From contig WHVA01000178.1 in assembly GCA_015179125.1 (NCBI GenBank), positions 124,001 through 188,000 of the forward strand: a stretch of 64,000 bases of DNA, given 5' to 3'. The DNA is from Gautieria morchelliformis. Lineage: Eukaryota > Basidiomycota > Agaricomycetes > Gomphales > Gomphaceae. The notes under the pieces were generated by a model. The model was not told where the DNA came from and made no database searches. It saw only the letters and a program-made list of their open reading frames with translations. Both the position numbers and the translations under genes were made by a program. Positions 41,053-53,652 of this stretch are shown piece after piece; position 1 is the stretch's first letter; each line of letters opens with the position of its first letter.

Positions 41053-41874
41053 CTGATTATACAGCTGTGCACAGGCCATGTCCCACTCAATAGGCACCTT
41101 CACATAATTAAGAAGATGGCATTGCCCCTCTGCCCAGCATGTGAAAAGGCTGACGAAACAGTCCACCATTTCCTCTTCAATTGTTGCGCTCACGAACATG
41201 CTAGGCATGGACTGCATGGGAAGCTAGGGAGCAAGGCCAAGTCAGCCAAGGCGCTGCTAGGAAGCACAAAGGGAATGAATGCCCTGCTGCATTATGTAGC
41301 AACAACAAAGTGGCTAGAAGGAACCTTCGGTGATGTTACTCCTCACATGCTCGTCGAATGATAGAATCACTCTACCAGACAGACGTGAGTAGCGCTTGAC
41401 AGAAATGTAGCAATGTGATCATCGACACACTACGCCCACTCTCTTCCACTCTACTCTCCACTCTTCAGCTCAGGCAACGGTGTGCACCGACTTGGCACAG
41501 CAAGGCCATGAGGACCAAGTCCAGACTCCAGACTTCTTTAATCTTTTCTTTGGCTGCAGCGCTCTCTCACGTTGTGCAGGTCCGCTTCAGCGGCTGGGCA
41601 CTTACGAAGGCAGACATAACACTAGAACCCAAACAAGTGGAGAGAGTGTATATTTTATCTCACACAACAGGGTGGTGTGGCAAATGGCTCCAGGGGAGCC
41701 AGGCCAGTGGGGGAGTAAGCCGGTTGCCGGTGCAGTCACCCACTCAAGAACGCAGCTAGACAGGAGCCTCAAGGGGAAAGGAGGAAGGCCCGCTGTTTAG
41801 GTACATTATGTGTAGCGACCATCATAGGCCCTGCTTCCTGTTGAATAAAATGAGAAAAAGAAAAAAAAAAAAAA
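41053..41874 (+). mobile_element. 5'-truncated LINE (non-LTR retrotransposon) fragment
   Basis: The frame from 41053 to the stop at 41361 reads LIIQLCTGHVPLNRHLHII, then a zinc-binding segment CPACEKADETVHHFLFNC, then a conserved tail ending FGDV. This is the C-terminus of fungal LINE polyproteins downstream of the RT/RNase H region. A 3' UTR of about 490 bp follows, with AATAAA at 41844-41849 and a poly(A) run at 41855-41874. A short C-terminal remnant plus poly(A) tail is the usual outcome of incomplete target-primed reverse transcription. Confidence 0.75.
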
Positions 41875-43900
41875 GCAAGGCCTGTGGGGACTACAAGCAC
41901 TAACAGAGGAAGTATCCAAGCACTATCCCGGATCCAGCACTGCCTGCCAGTTTGGTTCCTCATTTACCTGTTTTCTAGATTTCCCAGTGCAAATGTGGTA
42001 AATTTGGCAGCATAACATTACCCATTCACAATGTCATGGTATTTAAGATTTTATTTCATATATCTCCTTACTTTCAACTTGCTGTTCTCTTTGAGAGCAG
42101 GGAGGGTGAGTGTAAGGAACTAGGCATCTGCACCATTGGAGACTCAACTTAGGTCCCAAACAGATACCCACTTATTACCGAGAAACAGGTACAAAGTTCT
42201 TGTATGACAGTATATAGGATACCCTAGTTAGTTATATGTACATAGAGCTTCTTGACCCTGAACTATGACTTGGTAGTTACCTGTTCTCAGTGAATCCTTC
42301 TAAGTCTTTTGAGGTCACTCAATCCAACTTCTTACAGCTGCTCACACGTGTACACTGTCCTCTGCTGTCCACTCACTCTCCCATTCACTGTCCTCTGCTG
42401 ACTTTCTGCTGCTCACGCATGCATGTACACTGTCCTCTGCCATGCACTCACATTCCATACCGCTCACACCTCCATCAATTATGCTGGTGGGGAGCCACCA
42501 TGGGAGCAAGCCATCTTGTGTTACAAGCATTTTAGGCCAAATTAGGTTGGGACACAATTGGTAGTCTAAAATATCACTCTTGCATGCTCAAAGGTTGACA
42601 TATACTACAAGATGCTAAATTTCATGCATGTGATGTTGTACATTACTCTTCTTTTCCAGACCCTTCTGCCTATATAGTGAAATCCTCTAATGCATTCACT
42701 TGTAGACTTGGCTCGGAGGCATATCAGCCACAAAAAAACTGACAGGTATGTTGTCAAATCACGATAATGTTCACAGTGTCTAATATGTACCTGGATGGTG
42801 ACTGAGAGACATCTCAGTCACTTGAGGGCCTGAGGGAGGCATCTCAGGTGTGGTGTGAGCCTTAGGAGGTGTGGGAGGTGGTGGGGTGGCAAGAGGTAGT
42901 GGGGCCAGGGATAGACCTCCTGTTGACCCTCCTGCAGTGGGTAGAATTTGCACTGGCAGGTCAGGTGTTACAGTAGAGTCCCTCAGATACCTCAGATAAC
43001 TCATACTCCCTTATATGGCATACATTTTTCAATCTACTGAGTTAGTTCACAGGGATTTTGTGATCATAACCAATACCAAATAACCCATACTTATTTTGAC
43101 AAATTATGGGTTATAACAGTAGCCAGGTAATGCCAATGGGAATTATATCACATCCCAAAATGGCAAGATGCAAACATCAACTCTACAATGATCTGAAACT
43201 GCTGGTGTAAGGCCAGCATCTCTCCCCAATTCATCCCTCATCCACACCACTGCTGACTCAAAAACTCCTGAAGATCCCATTGCAGTTAAGCATCTTGTTC
43301 AAAGAGCTTTGGAGGATTTGGAGTTGACTGGAGTCCTCCAGTATTCAAACTGAATGGATGTTGGAGCTTCTAAATCTGGCTAACGAGTCGCACATGTTTG
43401 AGGAACTGACGAGGATCTTTATCAGTCAGTGATGCATGGGAAGAAAACAAGGACAATAGTGATGACATTGATAGCAATGTACCCATTGAACCTGCTCTAG
43501 GCTATGCATAATGAAGCTCTTCAGGCCATGTTGGTTTTGAGGAAATATGTTCAAGATGTTGACAATCTGATTGATCCAAATTCAGTGGTCAGTGGTTTCC
43601 AAGTCCATCATCTGAATATGAATTACTTATAGTTTTTTTTTTTTTTTTTTTGGAGTAGCTATGCAACTCAATCTGCAAGATTCATATAATCATACTCGCA
43701 AGGCCTTTCTGGATCAATGGCTGCCTGGGCAAACCGAAACCAAAGGTATCATGGACACCAGACTTTACCCCCTTGGATGGCTGAGAAAGCAAAGGCTGCC
43801 TATCCATAGCACTTCATTATTGATCTGGAGGTACTTAATACCAATATATAGACTATGAGTGGGGAGGCATCCTTGATATGAAATCTGATGAGTTTTTCTT
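41875..43900. other. Unassigned repeat-like sequence
   Basis: No gene model. There are CTG/CACTC-rich stretches at 42340-42480, a proline-rich short frame at 42780-43004 (minus) and a poly(T) run at about 43631-43650. These may be further transposon relics. Confidence 0.3.
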
Positions 43901-43949
43901 TTTTTTTTCAAACTCGACTTCAGGATTTTGGCCACTTTTTAGGGTTAGG

Positions 43950-44187
43950 GTTAGATATTATATAAGGGTGCCCTATTAGAGTGTCCTCTATCTTAAGCTG
44001 TAGTACAGGTGATGACGAGTAAGTGAAAAAGGCAGTAGACGGATACATAGGATGGTTCTTACCTCAGACATTCAGGTTAGCATGAACGACTGAGGAAAGG
44101 AGCGGACATCAGGGTTGAACAAGAAGTAATAACACATCAGTGGGTGCATGTGGATGTGTGTCAGTGTATGACATCAATATTCTAATA
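43950..44187 (-). repeat. 3' LTR of copia family X (inner part)
   Basis: On the minus strand the LTR starts at 44187 (TATTAGAATATTGATGTC), just after a purine-rich GAGAGGGAG tract. It aligns with the plus-strand fragment at 60431-60593 (TGTTGGAATATTGATGTC). The far end is not located. A TTAGGG pair lies at about 43940-43955. Confidence 0.6.
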
Positions 44188-44229
44188 CTCCCTCTCGATG
44201 GAAGGAACAGTACTTAAGGATTCAAACAG

Positions 44230-45900
44230 AGACCGAGGAGCTTCTTAAGCTTGTCATGTGCAGGTCTGGGTAAGGCTTTTGTCATAATGTTGGTGATCAT
44301 ATTTGAAGTTGGTGTTGGTATGTGGTGGAAGTCCACTTCCTCGTCGTATACACATTCTTGAACATAAATGATGTTGGACATTGAAGTGCATTGATTGAGT
44401 GTGGTAAGAGGGATATTTTATGATGGAGATGGTACCCAGGTTATTGCTTTGTATGTGAGTGGGGGAACCCTGTTTGTGGCCGAGGATCTCAAGGAGGTTT
44501 CATAACCAGACGGCCTCTTTCGAGGCATGGCATGCAGAGGAATATTTGGCTTTGCAGCTGGAAGTTGTTACAGATGCTTGTTTCTTAGAACTCCAAGTGA
44601 TCGCCCCATTGCTGAGGAAGAAGACTTAACCTGATACAGACTTTCTACTGTCCATGTCCGAGGCATAGTCAGAGTCAGCAGAGCCCGTGAGGGTGATGCA
44701 GAGAGATACACCTCCAAGGACGAGACAGTGAGAGCAGGTAGCATTGAGATAGGTTAGGATGTGCTTCACAGCATTCCAGTGAGGTTCCCTGGGGTTGATC
44801 AAGAATTGGGAGAGGAGATTGACAGAAAAAGTGATGTTGGGTCTTGTGCACATAGACGCGTACATCATAGAGCCTATGGCTGCATGATATGGTACCCTCA
44901 ACATGATGACTATTTCATCAGCGCTCATTGGGGATTGATCAGTGGAGAAGATCTTTAGCAGTTGTGTCAAGTGGTGTCCACACCAGGTAGGTTGTATCAA
45001 GGTTGAAGCATTTGACTATGCATTTGATATATGCTGTTTGGCTAAGGGATATGGTTCTTGCGATATGGTCACGAGTGATCTCAATACCAAGCATCCATCT
45101 GATATCGCCAAGGTCTGTAATATTGATGTTGGTTTGGAGGTCTCAGATGATTGAATCCATCTCAGCTGGCATCTGCAGCCATGTCATCTGTGTGGATCAC
45201 TACCATCAACTTCCCATTTTCCATGGATCGGGTTGACACAGCGGTCATTGGGATTGCGAGAGAAGTGGTGAGAGGTCATCGCTTTGTCCAGGGTTTTGTT
45301 CCACTGATGTCTGGATTGTTTGAGTCCATACAGCCCTCTTTGTAGCTGGCACACGTGATCTTCCTTTCCCTTAACGATGCTACCCTCGGCTTGCTCCATG
45401 TATATCTCCTTGTTGAGGCTAGAGTGGAGGTAAGCGGTTTTGACATTGAGTTGCCATAGTTCCCAGTTGAGGGTTGCAGCTAGTACAAGGACTACTTGGA
45501 AGGACTCCAGGTGTGCAACTGGTGAGAAGATGTTGTGGTAGTCTTGACTGGCAATCTGGGTAAAACCTTTTGCTACTATGCAAACTTTTAACTTGGCTAC
45601 CTTTCCAGAGTAAACTTTTTTTTGATGACCCTCTTTCCCACAGGGACAGAACACTGTGGTACAAGGTCCCAAACATAGTGTTTCACCATGGATTCCAGCT
45701 CAGAGTCCATGCCTAGCTGCCATATCGGACCGTTAGGTCCTTTGAGTGCTTCGGTAAAGGATCTGGGGTCTTCCTCCTGGTGCATGATGCCTGCTAATGC
45801 CAAATCTTCTATGAAGTTGGCTTCAAATTCCATGTTCCTCTTACAGTGCTTAATGCTCAAAACCGACAACTTGGTCATAGGCAGATGCGGATTGAATCTC
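44230..45900 (-). pseudogene. Copia family X pol relic: reverse transcriptase and RNase H
   Basis: Read right to left. The RT start is near 45880-45600 (GPNGPIWQLGMDSELESM). The RT core is at 45590-45360 (ARGFTQ-like VAKGFTQIASQDYHNIFSPVA; LNVKTAYLHSSLNKEIYMEQ; QRGLYGLKQS). The RNase H region is at 45000-44640 (AIGSMMYASMCTRPNITF; SDSDYASDMDSRKSVSG), with a decayed tail down to about 44230. The frame breaks several times and no gag or integrase is attached. The usual YVDD box region is degraded between 45350 and 45000. Confidence 0.8.
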
Positions 45901-46600
45901 GTCCCAGGGAAATTTTTTCTAGCAAAATAAAGTAGTGGAATTGGTTCTTTGGGGCCATAGCTTCATGCTCATCTCGTTACTTTGTCCTAATTCGACCGAA
46001 ATCTGAGAACTCCCCTGCATATCTGGATTTCAAGCGGAGATGTCGGAGTTTAAACTGGTCTGGTACTTCGGCAACCTCCGGACCAGTCGTTCAGAGCAAA
46101 CCAAAGCCATGGGGCACAGCAAAACATGTTTATGCAGGGTTATCAAGTACATTGAGACTCATCATGATCCCTGTCCCAACTCTTCGGTGAGATCGACACT
46201 TCTTGACTGCAAACTCAGCTTGCTTCGCATTTAATCCTTTCCTGTAATCAATTAATGAGTTGTCATACTGCAAAAGCTTGAAAACAGACTGGTAAGCATC
46301 CATATATCTCCAAGTCTTTTGGAAGAAGGATTGGATAGTTTTTGAGGAACAAGCCGCTTTGCTGTTGGAAATGTGCCATCCATGGCTGCACGAAGACCTA
46401 TTAAAGCAAACTTAATGAGAACTTATTTGGAATGCAAGCAGTCCTTACAAAATTCTGTCCAACCCCAATACATTTCTGTGGGATTCAATTCACAGTGAAA
46501 CTTTGGGAGAAAGTAACACCTGTGACCAGCTTCTCCAATTACAATCTGAAGCAGTGGCTTTTCATCCATAAAGTCCTGCTGTGTAGAGAGGAATTTTGAC
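45901..46600. other. Unassigned sequence between two transposon relics
   Basis: No coding motif recognised. Confidence 0.3.
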
Positions 46601-46639
46601 ATGCAACATGTAGTAGAAGTCCCTGGCTGTACAACATCA

Positions 46640-47949
46640 TTGGTAGTGCTATCTGGCTCATCCTCACCAGCAGCGGCAGCTTGTGCCTTGTGTAAAAGCT
46701 GTTCCTGGGTTACTTGGGAGGCCTTTCAAAACTGGCACTCACCAACAGGAGGTTTCCTGCCATTAGCTGCTGTCAGCATTGGCATTAAGCTGTGTTCCTC
46801 AAGAACAATGTACATTCCTTTGGATTGACCCCAGAACTGATAATGGGGATCATCAACAGTAATATTTTCAGGGAATACCATTTGCTGTGGTTGACCACGT
46901 AGTTCAGGGGTTGGGTTGTTATTTGGGATGAATGTAGCATGCATTTTATGCTGTTTTCCTCCTGGTTTCACATTCATTTCCTTGGAATTCAATGCATCTG
47001 GTGCAAATGCACCATGAGCCAATGACTGATCAAAAAGAACTCGCCAATGGCTCCAGGAAACATGTGCTTAAAAATTGGCAGCATGCACTTAACCTAAGTT
47101 TCTCATCTGGGCCCAGAACTGGCTCAACAGGTTCAAGTGACTCATCGTCATAAGTTCGGTGCAGTCTACAAGATATATGAGCACAACTGTTATCAAATAG
47201 TTTTTCACTGGCCTTGCATTCTTTGACACCTCGGCCAAGTATGTTTTCCAATATTCAACAACATCCTCACGTTCATGCCCATCAACATACATGCCCTTCT
47301 TAACCTCCTTCAGCTCATACCCTAACTTCATGAGCCATCTTCTTGCACAATTCTCAGAGATCTTTTGACCTCCAAGATCTAGGCCAAGTGCTGGTATAAT
47401 TACCGTATTAACTTGCCTCTGAAGTTTCAATGGTGTAATCTATGCAAAGGTATGTTATTCTCGATGTATATTTGACAGAATGACTCATTCAGTGAGGTAA
47501 CAATGAACCGCTTGTGCGATTCTTTCATTATTCAACAATGATGGGTGTGCATGGTGTTTCCCTGCATTAGTTGGTGGGAGTATTCGGAAATTCTGGATAT
47601 ATTTGTGTAACGTTCGGATCTTTCTCGCAAAGTAAGGTCCCTTCCTGATAGAGACAGCCACTGTGTAACTGGCATGCATAACCGGATTCTTGATCTGGGA
47701 TGAGTTGTGATACTTCTCTTGCAGTTCCAGAAATGATTTTACTGTATAAAGATGAACCAGCGATGTGAAAGATTTTGTACCGTTTGGCCTCGGAAATGAG
47801 TTTCTGCACAGTTTTGTAAGTGTCTTGTGTCTCTGGCTCATCCTCATCATCAGCAGTTGGATCAGCCCAAATGCTTGCCATCTCTGAAGTTTCTTGAGCA
47901 CCCTCTTCAAGTTTTTGGGCTGGTTGCTGTTGCGGAATGTCACCCACAT
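46640..47949 (-). pseudogene. Basidiomycete DDE-type transposase relic
   Basis: Read right to left through several frames. YTVKSFLELQEKYHNSS (about 47745-47690) comes first, then ALHKYIQNFRILPPTNAGKHHAHPSLL (47620-47540). Next is VNTVIIPALGLDLGG...ENCARRWLMKLGYELKEVKKGMYVDGHEREDVVEY (47410-47250), then DALNSKEMNVKPGGKQ...QMVFPEN (47000-46860). I know this word order from multicopy transposase-like proteins in mushrooms. Their central part carries the catalytic acidic residues, and that part is shortened and shifted here around 47230-47030. The superfamily assignment is uncertain. It is not functional. Confidence 0.65.
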
Positions 47950-48136
47950 TTGATCAGTTTGTTACTGGAGCTGGCAATAACATGGGCAGCTCTTCCAAGC
48001 TCATGGATACCAAGTTATCTCATGAGTAACTTGTGGTATGTGGGGATGTACTGCAAGAAGAGATATATTCTGGTTTAGGTCTTGGACTAGATGTGTTTGC
48101 ACGATGTAGTTGTTTGGGGCCGAAGAATGAGGTAAT

Positions 48137-48480
48137 TGTCAAGATTGGTTTTCAGGCGTTAATATCATGTATTAGTGAACACAGCGAATGCCCGAATAAC
48201 TTGTGCGAATAAGTATGCCGTTTGGCGAATAGGTGAACCAACAAATGTTCACAAGATAAGAGGGTTGCCCGAACGGAGCTTGCCCTATCTACAGTCATAG
48301 TGAAATAGCCCGTGGCACTTGACGATGTAACGTGCAAGGTGTCACGGAAGGGCTGTCTAAGTAGCGACAATCCCTTCGCCGGCGAAGGTGCCCCTTCGGA
48401 GCCCTTCGCCGACAGCACAGAAAATAGCTCGAATCCTAAGGTAACGAAGATGCTGTGTCCTAGTCGGGTACTCACCTGTA
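48137..48480 (-). repeat. LTR Y fragment (3' half)
   Basis: Aligns with 52215-52545. It begins at TGTCAAGATTGG (48137), the LTR end in minus orientation, and carries repeated CCTTCGCC/GGCGAAGG words near 48365-48415. Confidence 0.75.
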
Positions 48481-48537
48481 TCCAAGGCCTACCGATGCTA
48501 CAACCGATCAACCGGTCAGATCATCACTTCGCAGAAT

Positions 48538-49564
48538 GTGACCTTCATTGAATCACAAGACAGCACTCCACGCCCATTGCACCCTGGACTCGTAATTGGT
48601 GACAATGATATTACTGAGAGCAATGGTGAGAGAGGTAACTATGAAGTAAACCCGACAGGTGGTACAACCAATGGGACAGTATCAGATGATGAAGGAGTAT
48701 CCAGCAAGATGGGAGATACAGCTGGAGGGGGAGTATCAGATGATGAAGGAATAAACGAATTCAACACACCTGATATCCCTGCTCCTGACATTCCATGCCA
48801 ATCATCCACCTTGCCTGCTTTGCTACGGTGCCCACCACTAAGAGGCGACCACTCTTGGCTGGATGCAATTTTGTGTGCAGCGCTTAGAAAATTTAAGTTC
48901 ATAAGGAAACCCACCAAAATGAGCATAAATATAAAATACCGAATTTTTGCCGCTTATGTAATCATCCAGATATCGTCCAAATTTACAAATTCAGTGCTAT
49001 GCCTCCCCTAAAGAAACGATCAAGACAAGCAAAGCAACAAAGAGTCTCAGGAGGTAAATGCTTCGATGCAGGCCTTGCAGATGCACTGCTGGATGTAGAG
49101 ATGGACCCCACATATTCCCCAGAAGGTGGTCCAGAAGAAGCTGATGACGTGGAATTTGACGCAGATTTTCCATGGGCTTTCAGCCTCCTTGAACCAACTG
49201 AGGAGGCTGGAACAGATGAGGAAGGACCGGTGGAGCTTGTTCAAGTTGGGTCAAAAAGAAATGTGGACAGATTCGAAGAAGAGGATTCCAAAGATGAGAC
49301 CGGAGGCTTGGATCTCGAAGCTGAATGTGCAGAGGCTGCAGTGAGAAAGACCTGTGAATTCTGGAAAAAAGTATTTGCATCAGTGAGTCAAACTCAAGGC
49401 ATCAAAAGAGATCCTCTGACAAGGAGATTCGAGACTAGGAGCCCTGGAAATTTGAAGAAACTCAGTAAAAAGTTACCTGTAACTTACAGCGGAATGTCAC
49501 AGTTGAGTTGCTATGCCAAACAGAAGGTACTCAGTGAGGCCGCTGCAGGTTCTGCGAAGATTAC
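48538..49564 (+). pseudogene. Acidic N-terminal fragment, possibly of a second transposase-like gene
   Basis: Two overlapping plus-strand frames. The first, 48538-49011, has duplicated VSDDEG words. The second, from the ATG at 48999 (MPPLKKRSRQAKQQ), is basic at the start and then strongly acidic. It ends RKTCEFWKKVFASVSQ...YAKQKVLSEAAAGSAK before an LTR Y copy begins at 49565. A basic start followed by an acidic stretch resembles the N-termini of the transposase-like family seen at 46640-47949, but I cannot prove it. The reading frame continues into the LTR to 49781, which is not original coding sequence. Confidence 0.4.
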
Positions 49565-50270
49565 TGTCATGACCTGTCTATTTCTCTTACCCCGCTGCCT
49601 CTACGTGCCCCTTCGTCACTCCCTAGCATCTTCGCCAGAGTTCGCCCCACCCTCCAACCACTCCTCCTCGACGTCCACTCTATTCGCTATTTGCCCCATT
49701 CTCCGAACCGCTATTCACTGCTCGCACATTTCGCCAGCAGGCACGCCATCAAATACGATCGATACAATTTACCCGGCGTGATGGTTCATCACCAACCCCA
49801 TCATCTTCTTAATCCAACCCCTTTGGGTGTTCATATGGCCGAAGTGTGTTCGCGGGATGTCCCTTCCGTAGGTCGTGTGGGATCAACCCAGTAGACGAAG
49901 AGTCCGTGCAGGGTAGCATGTATGTGGGTCCCAAGACATGGTTTCGTACATAAGTGCCTTCGCCACTTTTACTCTCCGTCGTTTCATGTTCGCACTCTTC
50001 CCTCACTCTATTGTATGTTTATTCCATCTACTTAGTATCATGACTGTGCACCCCTATCCAACCCTTACTCACGACGGCCTCTTTCCTATTCATTGATACC
50101 TTACGAGCATTCAATATAAGTAGTTTGCATTCACATGTACATTCCTCAGTTCAATTATCCTACATCGTCTATCTTGTGCAAACTTGACCTCGCTGTGATC
50201 ATCACCTTGAGCCTTCTCCTGGAGATTTCTATCTTCGACCAGAAGAGGACTTAGGCATCACTGGTGAGTT
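49565..50270 (+). repeat. LTR Y fragment, plus orientation
   Basis: Starts TGTCATGACC, matching the TGACA end of the family as an inverted terminus. From about 49750 it aligns with the reverse complement of 52540-53090. It contains ATATAAGTAGTTTGCAT (about 50115), the core promoter of this LTR. The 3' half is missing. Confidence 0.7.
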
Positions 50271-50279
50271 CTCATCCAC

Positions 50280-52186
50280 CGAGCAGTTGTAGATTTTTGC
50301 GACATGTTGGTTTGGGATCAATACAAAAGCTCTGCAGCTGATCTCCCATAGGTGGGAGGTCAGGTTTTTGCCCCGTTCAAGCCTCATATGGGGTCACATT
50401 ATCAAGCGCTGGTGAGGGAGCATGATTTTTGAGGTATACCGTGGTCATTACACATTCTCCCCACAAGCTAGGGGAAGGTTAGCATCTGATCTGATTGATC
50501 ATGGTCTAGACATAAGTGTATGCTGGGTTCATTCAACGGTTCCATTCTCAGCAGAGGTATACGGCACAGTGAGGAGGTGTTGTATACCATGGTTACTGAG
50601 GTATTTCTCATAGAGTTTAGAAGTATATTCTCCACCATTGTCCATAATAAACTTCTTAATGGTACAGTTGGATTGCTGTTCAACGAGAGTTTGCAACTCA
50701 GTAAATGCAGTGAGCACATCGCTCTTTTTGGCAAGGAGGTATGTCCAGGTGTGTCTGGAATGATAACCTGTAAAGTTTAGGGCGTAAAATTTACTGCCGG
50801 CAGGTACATCCTCAGGCATGGTGATATCGGAGAAGACCACATCAAGAATTCCTTCAGCCCTTTTCCCTTCACGTATCTTTGGTACAGGTGTTTTGGCCTG
50901 TTTGCTAAGGATACAGTGTTCGCAAATCAGTGGAATGCAGGAGAGGTCAGTGGGCATACCTGTGGCCATATTTTTCTTTGCCATGGCTATATAGTATAAG
51001 CCTCCAGTGCTCTTGTGCCCTTGAGAATTTCTCTTTTTGGCTGGTCATAGACATGGCATTGGTCTTTGGAGAAGACTGAAGGGTAGTTGTTGTCATCTGT
51101 GAATTTCCCTACCAATATAAGCCTGATGGTAGCATCTGGCACGTACAGAGCATTGTGAAGGGTGAGGGGCTCCCCACTCAGTGTATTTACTGTCACATCT
51201 CCCACACCGATAGATTTGGCATTTGATCTGTTCATCCCTTTTATAGGACAAGGTGTGATTCTGATGAAGTGGCTCTTACAGGGAATGCAGTGAATTGATG
51301 CTCCAGAGTCAAGAAAGCAAGGGATGGGGTCCATCAACACAAAAGCTTGCTCTGGTGACCCTGTGCTGTACTTATGAGCCAGCCAATAAATACTACATGT
51401 GGCTTCATTCCTGTCCATGCATGCAAATGACCAGTCATTGCCATAGATGTGATCATTTGGCTGGTAGACTGATATTGGATGTGATGTTGCTAGCATAGGT
51501 GACTCAAGATGGTTTATTCGAGGAGATGGTGGCTAAGGCTTCATTGGCGGCAATTGCATGGTTGGTGTGATGGATTTTAGACACCTCAAAGTGTAAGCGG
51601 GCTTTGAGGCCATCAAAAGAGATCCCATCTTTGGTAGAGGTAAGGATGGCCTCGAGTTGTTTGCATATGGGAGTAAATAAATCATGAGAGAGTGCATTGA
51701 GGCATATCATAATCATCCAGTTGTCCTCCTTGATGGGCCAGCAGTGAGCATCTCCTTCATTGTGTGTTTGAGAGCGAGGAGAGTCACATCAATGTTGACA
51801 CAGGGGACGAAGCATGTGGAGAGGGCACATTTCAGCAGCAAGACCTGGCGCATCAGACCCAGAGTGGAGAATGAGGCATGAATCTGTTTCCATGTGTTGG
51901 CGGCGGTGGTGCAGTCAGTGATGATGTGATGCAGTGAAGGATCCATCATGGGTTGGATGGTAAAGATGAGGGTGGTGTTCTTTGCAGTCCAGAGTGCTTT
52001 CTCAGACAGTTTCATGCTAGGAGGAGGAGCCGAAGAGGGGTCATTCTTGTTAATGTATTTCCAGGTGCTGCTTGTAGTGAGAAGAGCTTTTGCTTCACTA
52101 GCCCACAATGTGTAGTTCTCACCACCTAAGAGCATCTTGGGTCTAGCCCAGTTCTCAGGGATAAAAGAGGTGATAGATGAAGTCAT
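50280..52186 (-). pseudogene. Copia family Y gag-protease-integrase relic
   Basis: Read right to left. Gag starts at the ATG at 52186 (MTSSITSFIPENWARPKML; YTLWASEAKALL), runs to about 51713 and continues in another frame at 51716-51504. The protease site CFLDSGASIHCIP is at about 51310-51275. The integrase has FSDITMPEDVPAGSKFYAL (about 50840) and MDNGGEY (about 50650), then AENGTVE followed by a stop at about 50530. A degenerate continuation (VTPYEA-like) runs to about 50280. At least three frame changes or stops exist. RT and RNase H are not joined to it; a plus-oriented LTR Y fragment replaces them. Confidence 0.82.
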
Positions 52187-52214
52187 ATTGCAGGGGGAAG
52201 GAAAAAGTGAGTAT

Positions 52215-53090
52215 TGTCAAGATTGGTTTTCAAGCGTTAATATCGTGTATTAGTGAACACAGCGAATGCCCGAATAACTTGTGCGAATAAGTATGCCGTT
52301 CGGCGAATAAGTGAACCGATGAATGTTCACGAAACAAGAGGGCTTGCCCGAACGGGGCTCGCCCTATCTACAGTTGTAGCGAAATAGCTCGCAGCACTTG
52401 ACGATGTAACGTGCAAGATATCGCGGAAGGGCTGTCTAAGTTTCGACGGTCCCTTTGCTGGCGAAGGTGCTCCTTCAGAGCCCTTCGCCAACAGCTTAGA
52501 GAGTAGTTCGAAGGCTAAGGTAACGAAGATGAAGTATGAGAACTCACCAGTGATGCCTAAGTCCTTGGCTGGTTGAAGATAGAAATCTTCAAGGGGAGGC
52601 TCAAGAAGATGATCACAGCGAGGTCAAGTTTGCACAAGATGGACGACGTATGATAATTGAACTGGGGGATATACATGCGAATGTAAACTACTTATATCTA
52701 ATGCTCATACGGTATCAGCGAATAGGAAAGAGGCCGTCACGAGTCAGGGTTGGATAGGGGTGCGCAGTCATGATACTAAGGAGATGGAATAAACATACAA
52801 TAGAGTGAGGGAGGGGTGCGAACATGAAACGACAGAGAGTAAAGGTGGTGAAGGTACTTATGTACGAAACCATGTCTTGGGACCCGCATACATATCACCC
52901 TGCACGGACTCTTCGTCCACTGGGTCGATCCCACACGACCTATGGAAGGAATGCTCCGTGAACATCCTTTGGCCATACAAAAACCCAAAGGGGTTGGATT
53001 TAAGAAGATGATGGGGTTAGTGATGAATCATTACGCCGGGTAAATGGTATCGATCGTATTTGATGGTGTGCCTTGTTGGCGAAATGTGCA
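52215..53090 (-). repeat. 5' LTR of copia family Y (start missing)
   Basis: Ends CCAATCTTGACA at 52215 in minus orientation, 30 bases before the gag start codon. It contains the ATATAAGTAG promoter (about 52690) and the GGCGAAGG inverted words (52455-52495). The first 150-200 bases present in the copy at 49565 are absent at the 53090 side. Confidence 0.75.
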
Positions 53091-53099
53091 AGCAGCTGT

Positions 53100-53652
53100 A
53101 TCCCGACCGCACACCCCTATCCAACCCTGACTCACAACAGCCTCTTTCCTATTTGCTGATATCATATGAGCATTCGGTATAAGTAGTTTACATTCGCATG
53201 TATACTCTGCAGTTCAATTATCATACATCTATCTTGTGCAAAACTCGACTACACTGTGACCATTGTCTTAAGCCCTCTTGTCTAGACTACTACCTTTTAA
53301 CCAGGGCAGGGCTTGAGCACCACTGGTGTGTTTCCATACGTTACCTTACCCCCTTGTCTTTGAACCCTTGTCGGCGCTGTTGGCGAAGGGTCCAAAGGAG
53401 CACCTTCACCAGCAAAAGGATTGTTACTACTAGACAACCTTTCCATGAAACCCTGCATGTTATATCGTCCAGTGTCATGGGCTATTTTGCTTCAACTGTA
53501 GACAGGGCGAGCTCCGTTCAAGTAGCCCCTTACTTCATAACCTTCATTAGCTTTATATTATTTGCTGAACTACATATCTTATTGCACAAGCCGTTTGGGC
53601 ATTCACTGTGTTCACTAATATGTGATATTAACACCTAAATCCAATCTTGACA
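53100..53652 (+). repeat. LTR Y fragment, plus orientation, back to back with the previous one
   Basis: Begins inside the LTR (CACACCCCTATCCAACCC) and ends CCAATCTTGACA at 53652. With 52215-53090 it forms an inverted pair of the same LTR. It is more diverged than the other copies. Confidence 0.72.

Noticed and set aside
43938..43956. TTAGGG repeats as a sign of a telomere
   Set aside because: Only two to three units, inside an LTR, with transposon sequence on both sides.
48538..49781. A single gene running through 49781
   Set aside because: From 49565 the sequence is LTR Y, repeated elsewhere in the window, so the last 70 or so codons are not part of an original gene.
44230..52186. One copia element from gag (52186) to RNase H (44640) split by later insertions
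   Set aside because: The LTR next to gag (CCAATCTTGACA end, TGTCATGACC start) differs from the LTR after RNase H (TGTTGGAATATTG start), so I treat them as families Y and X.
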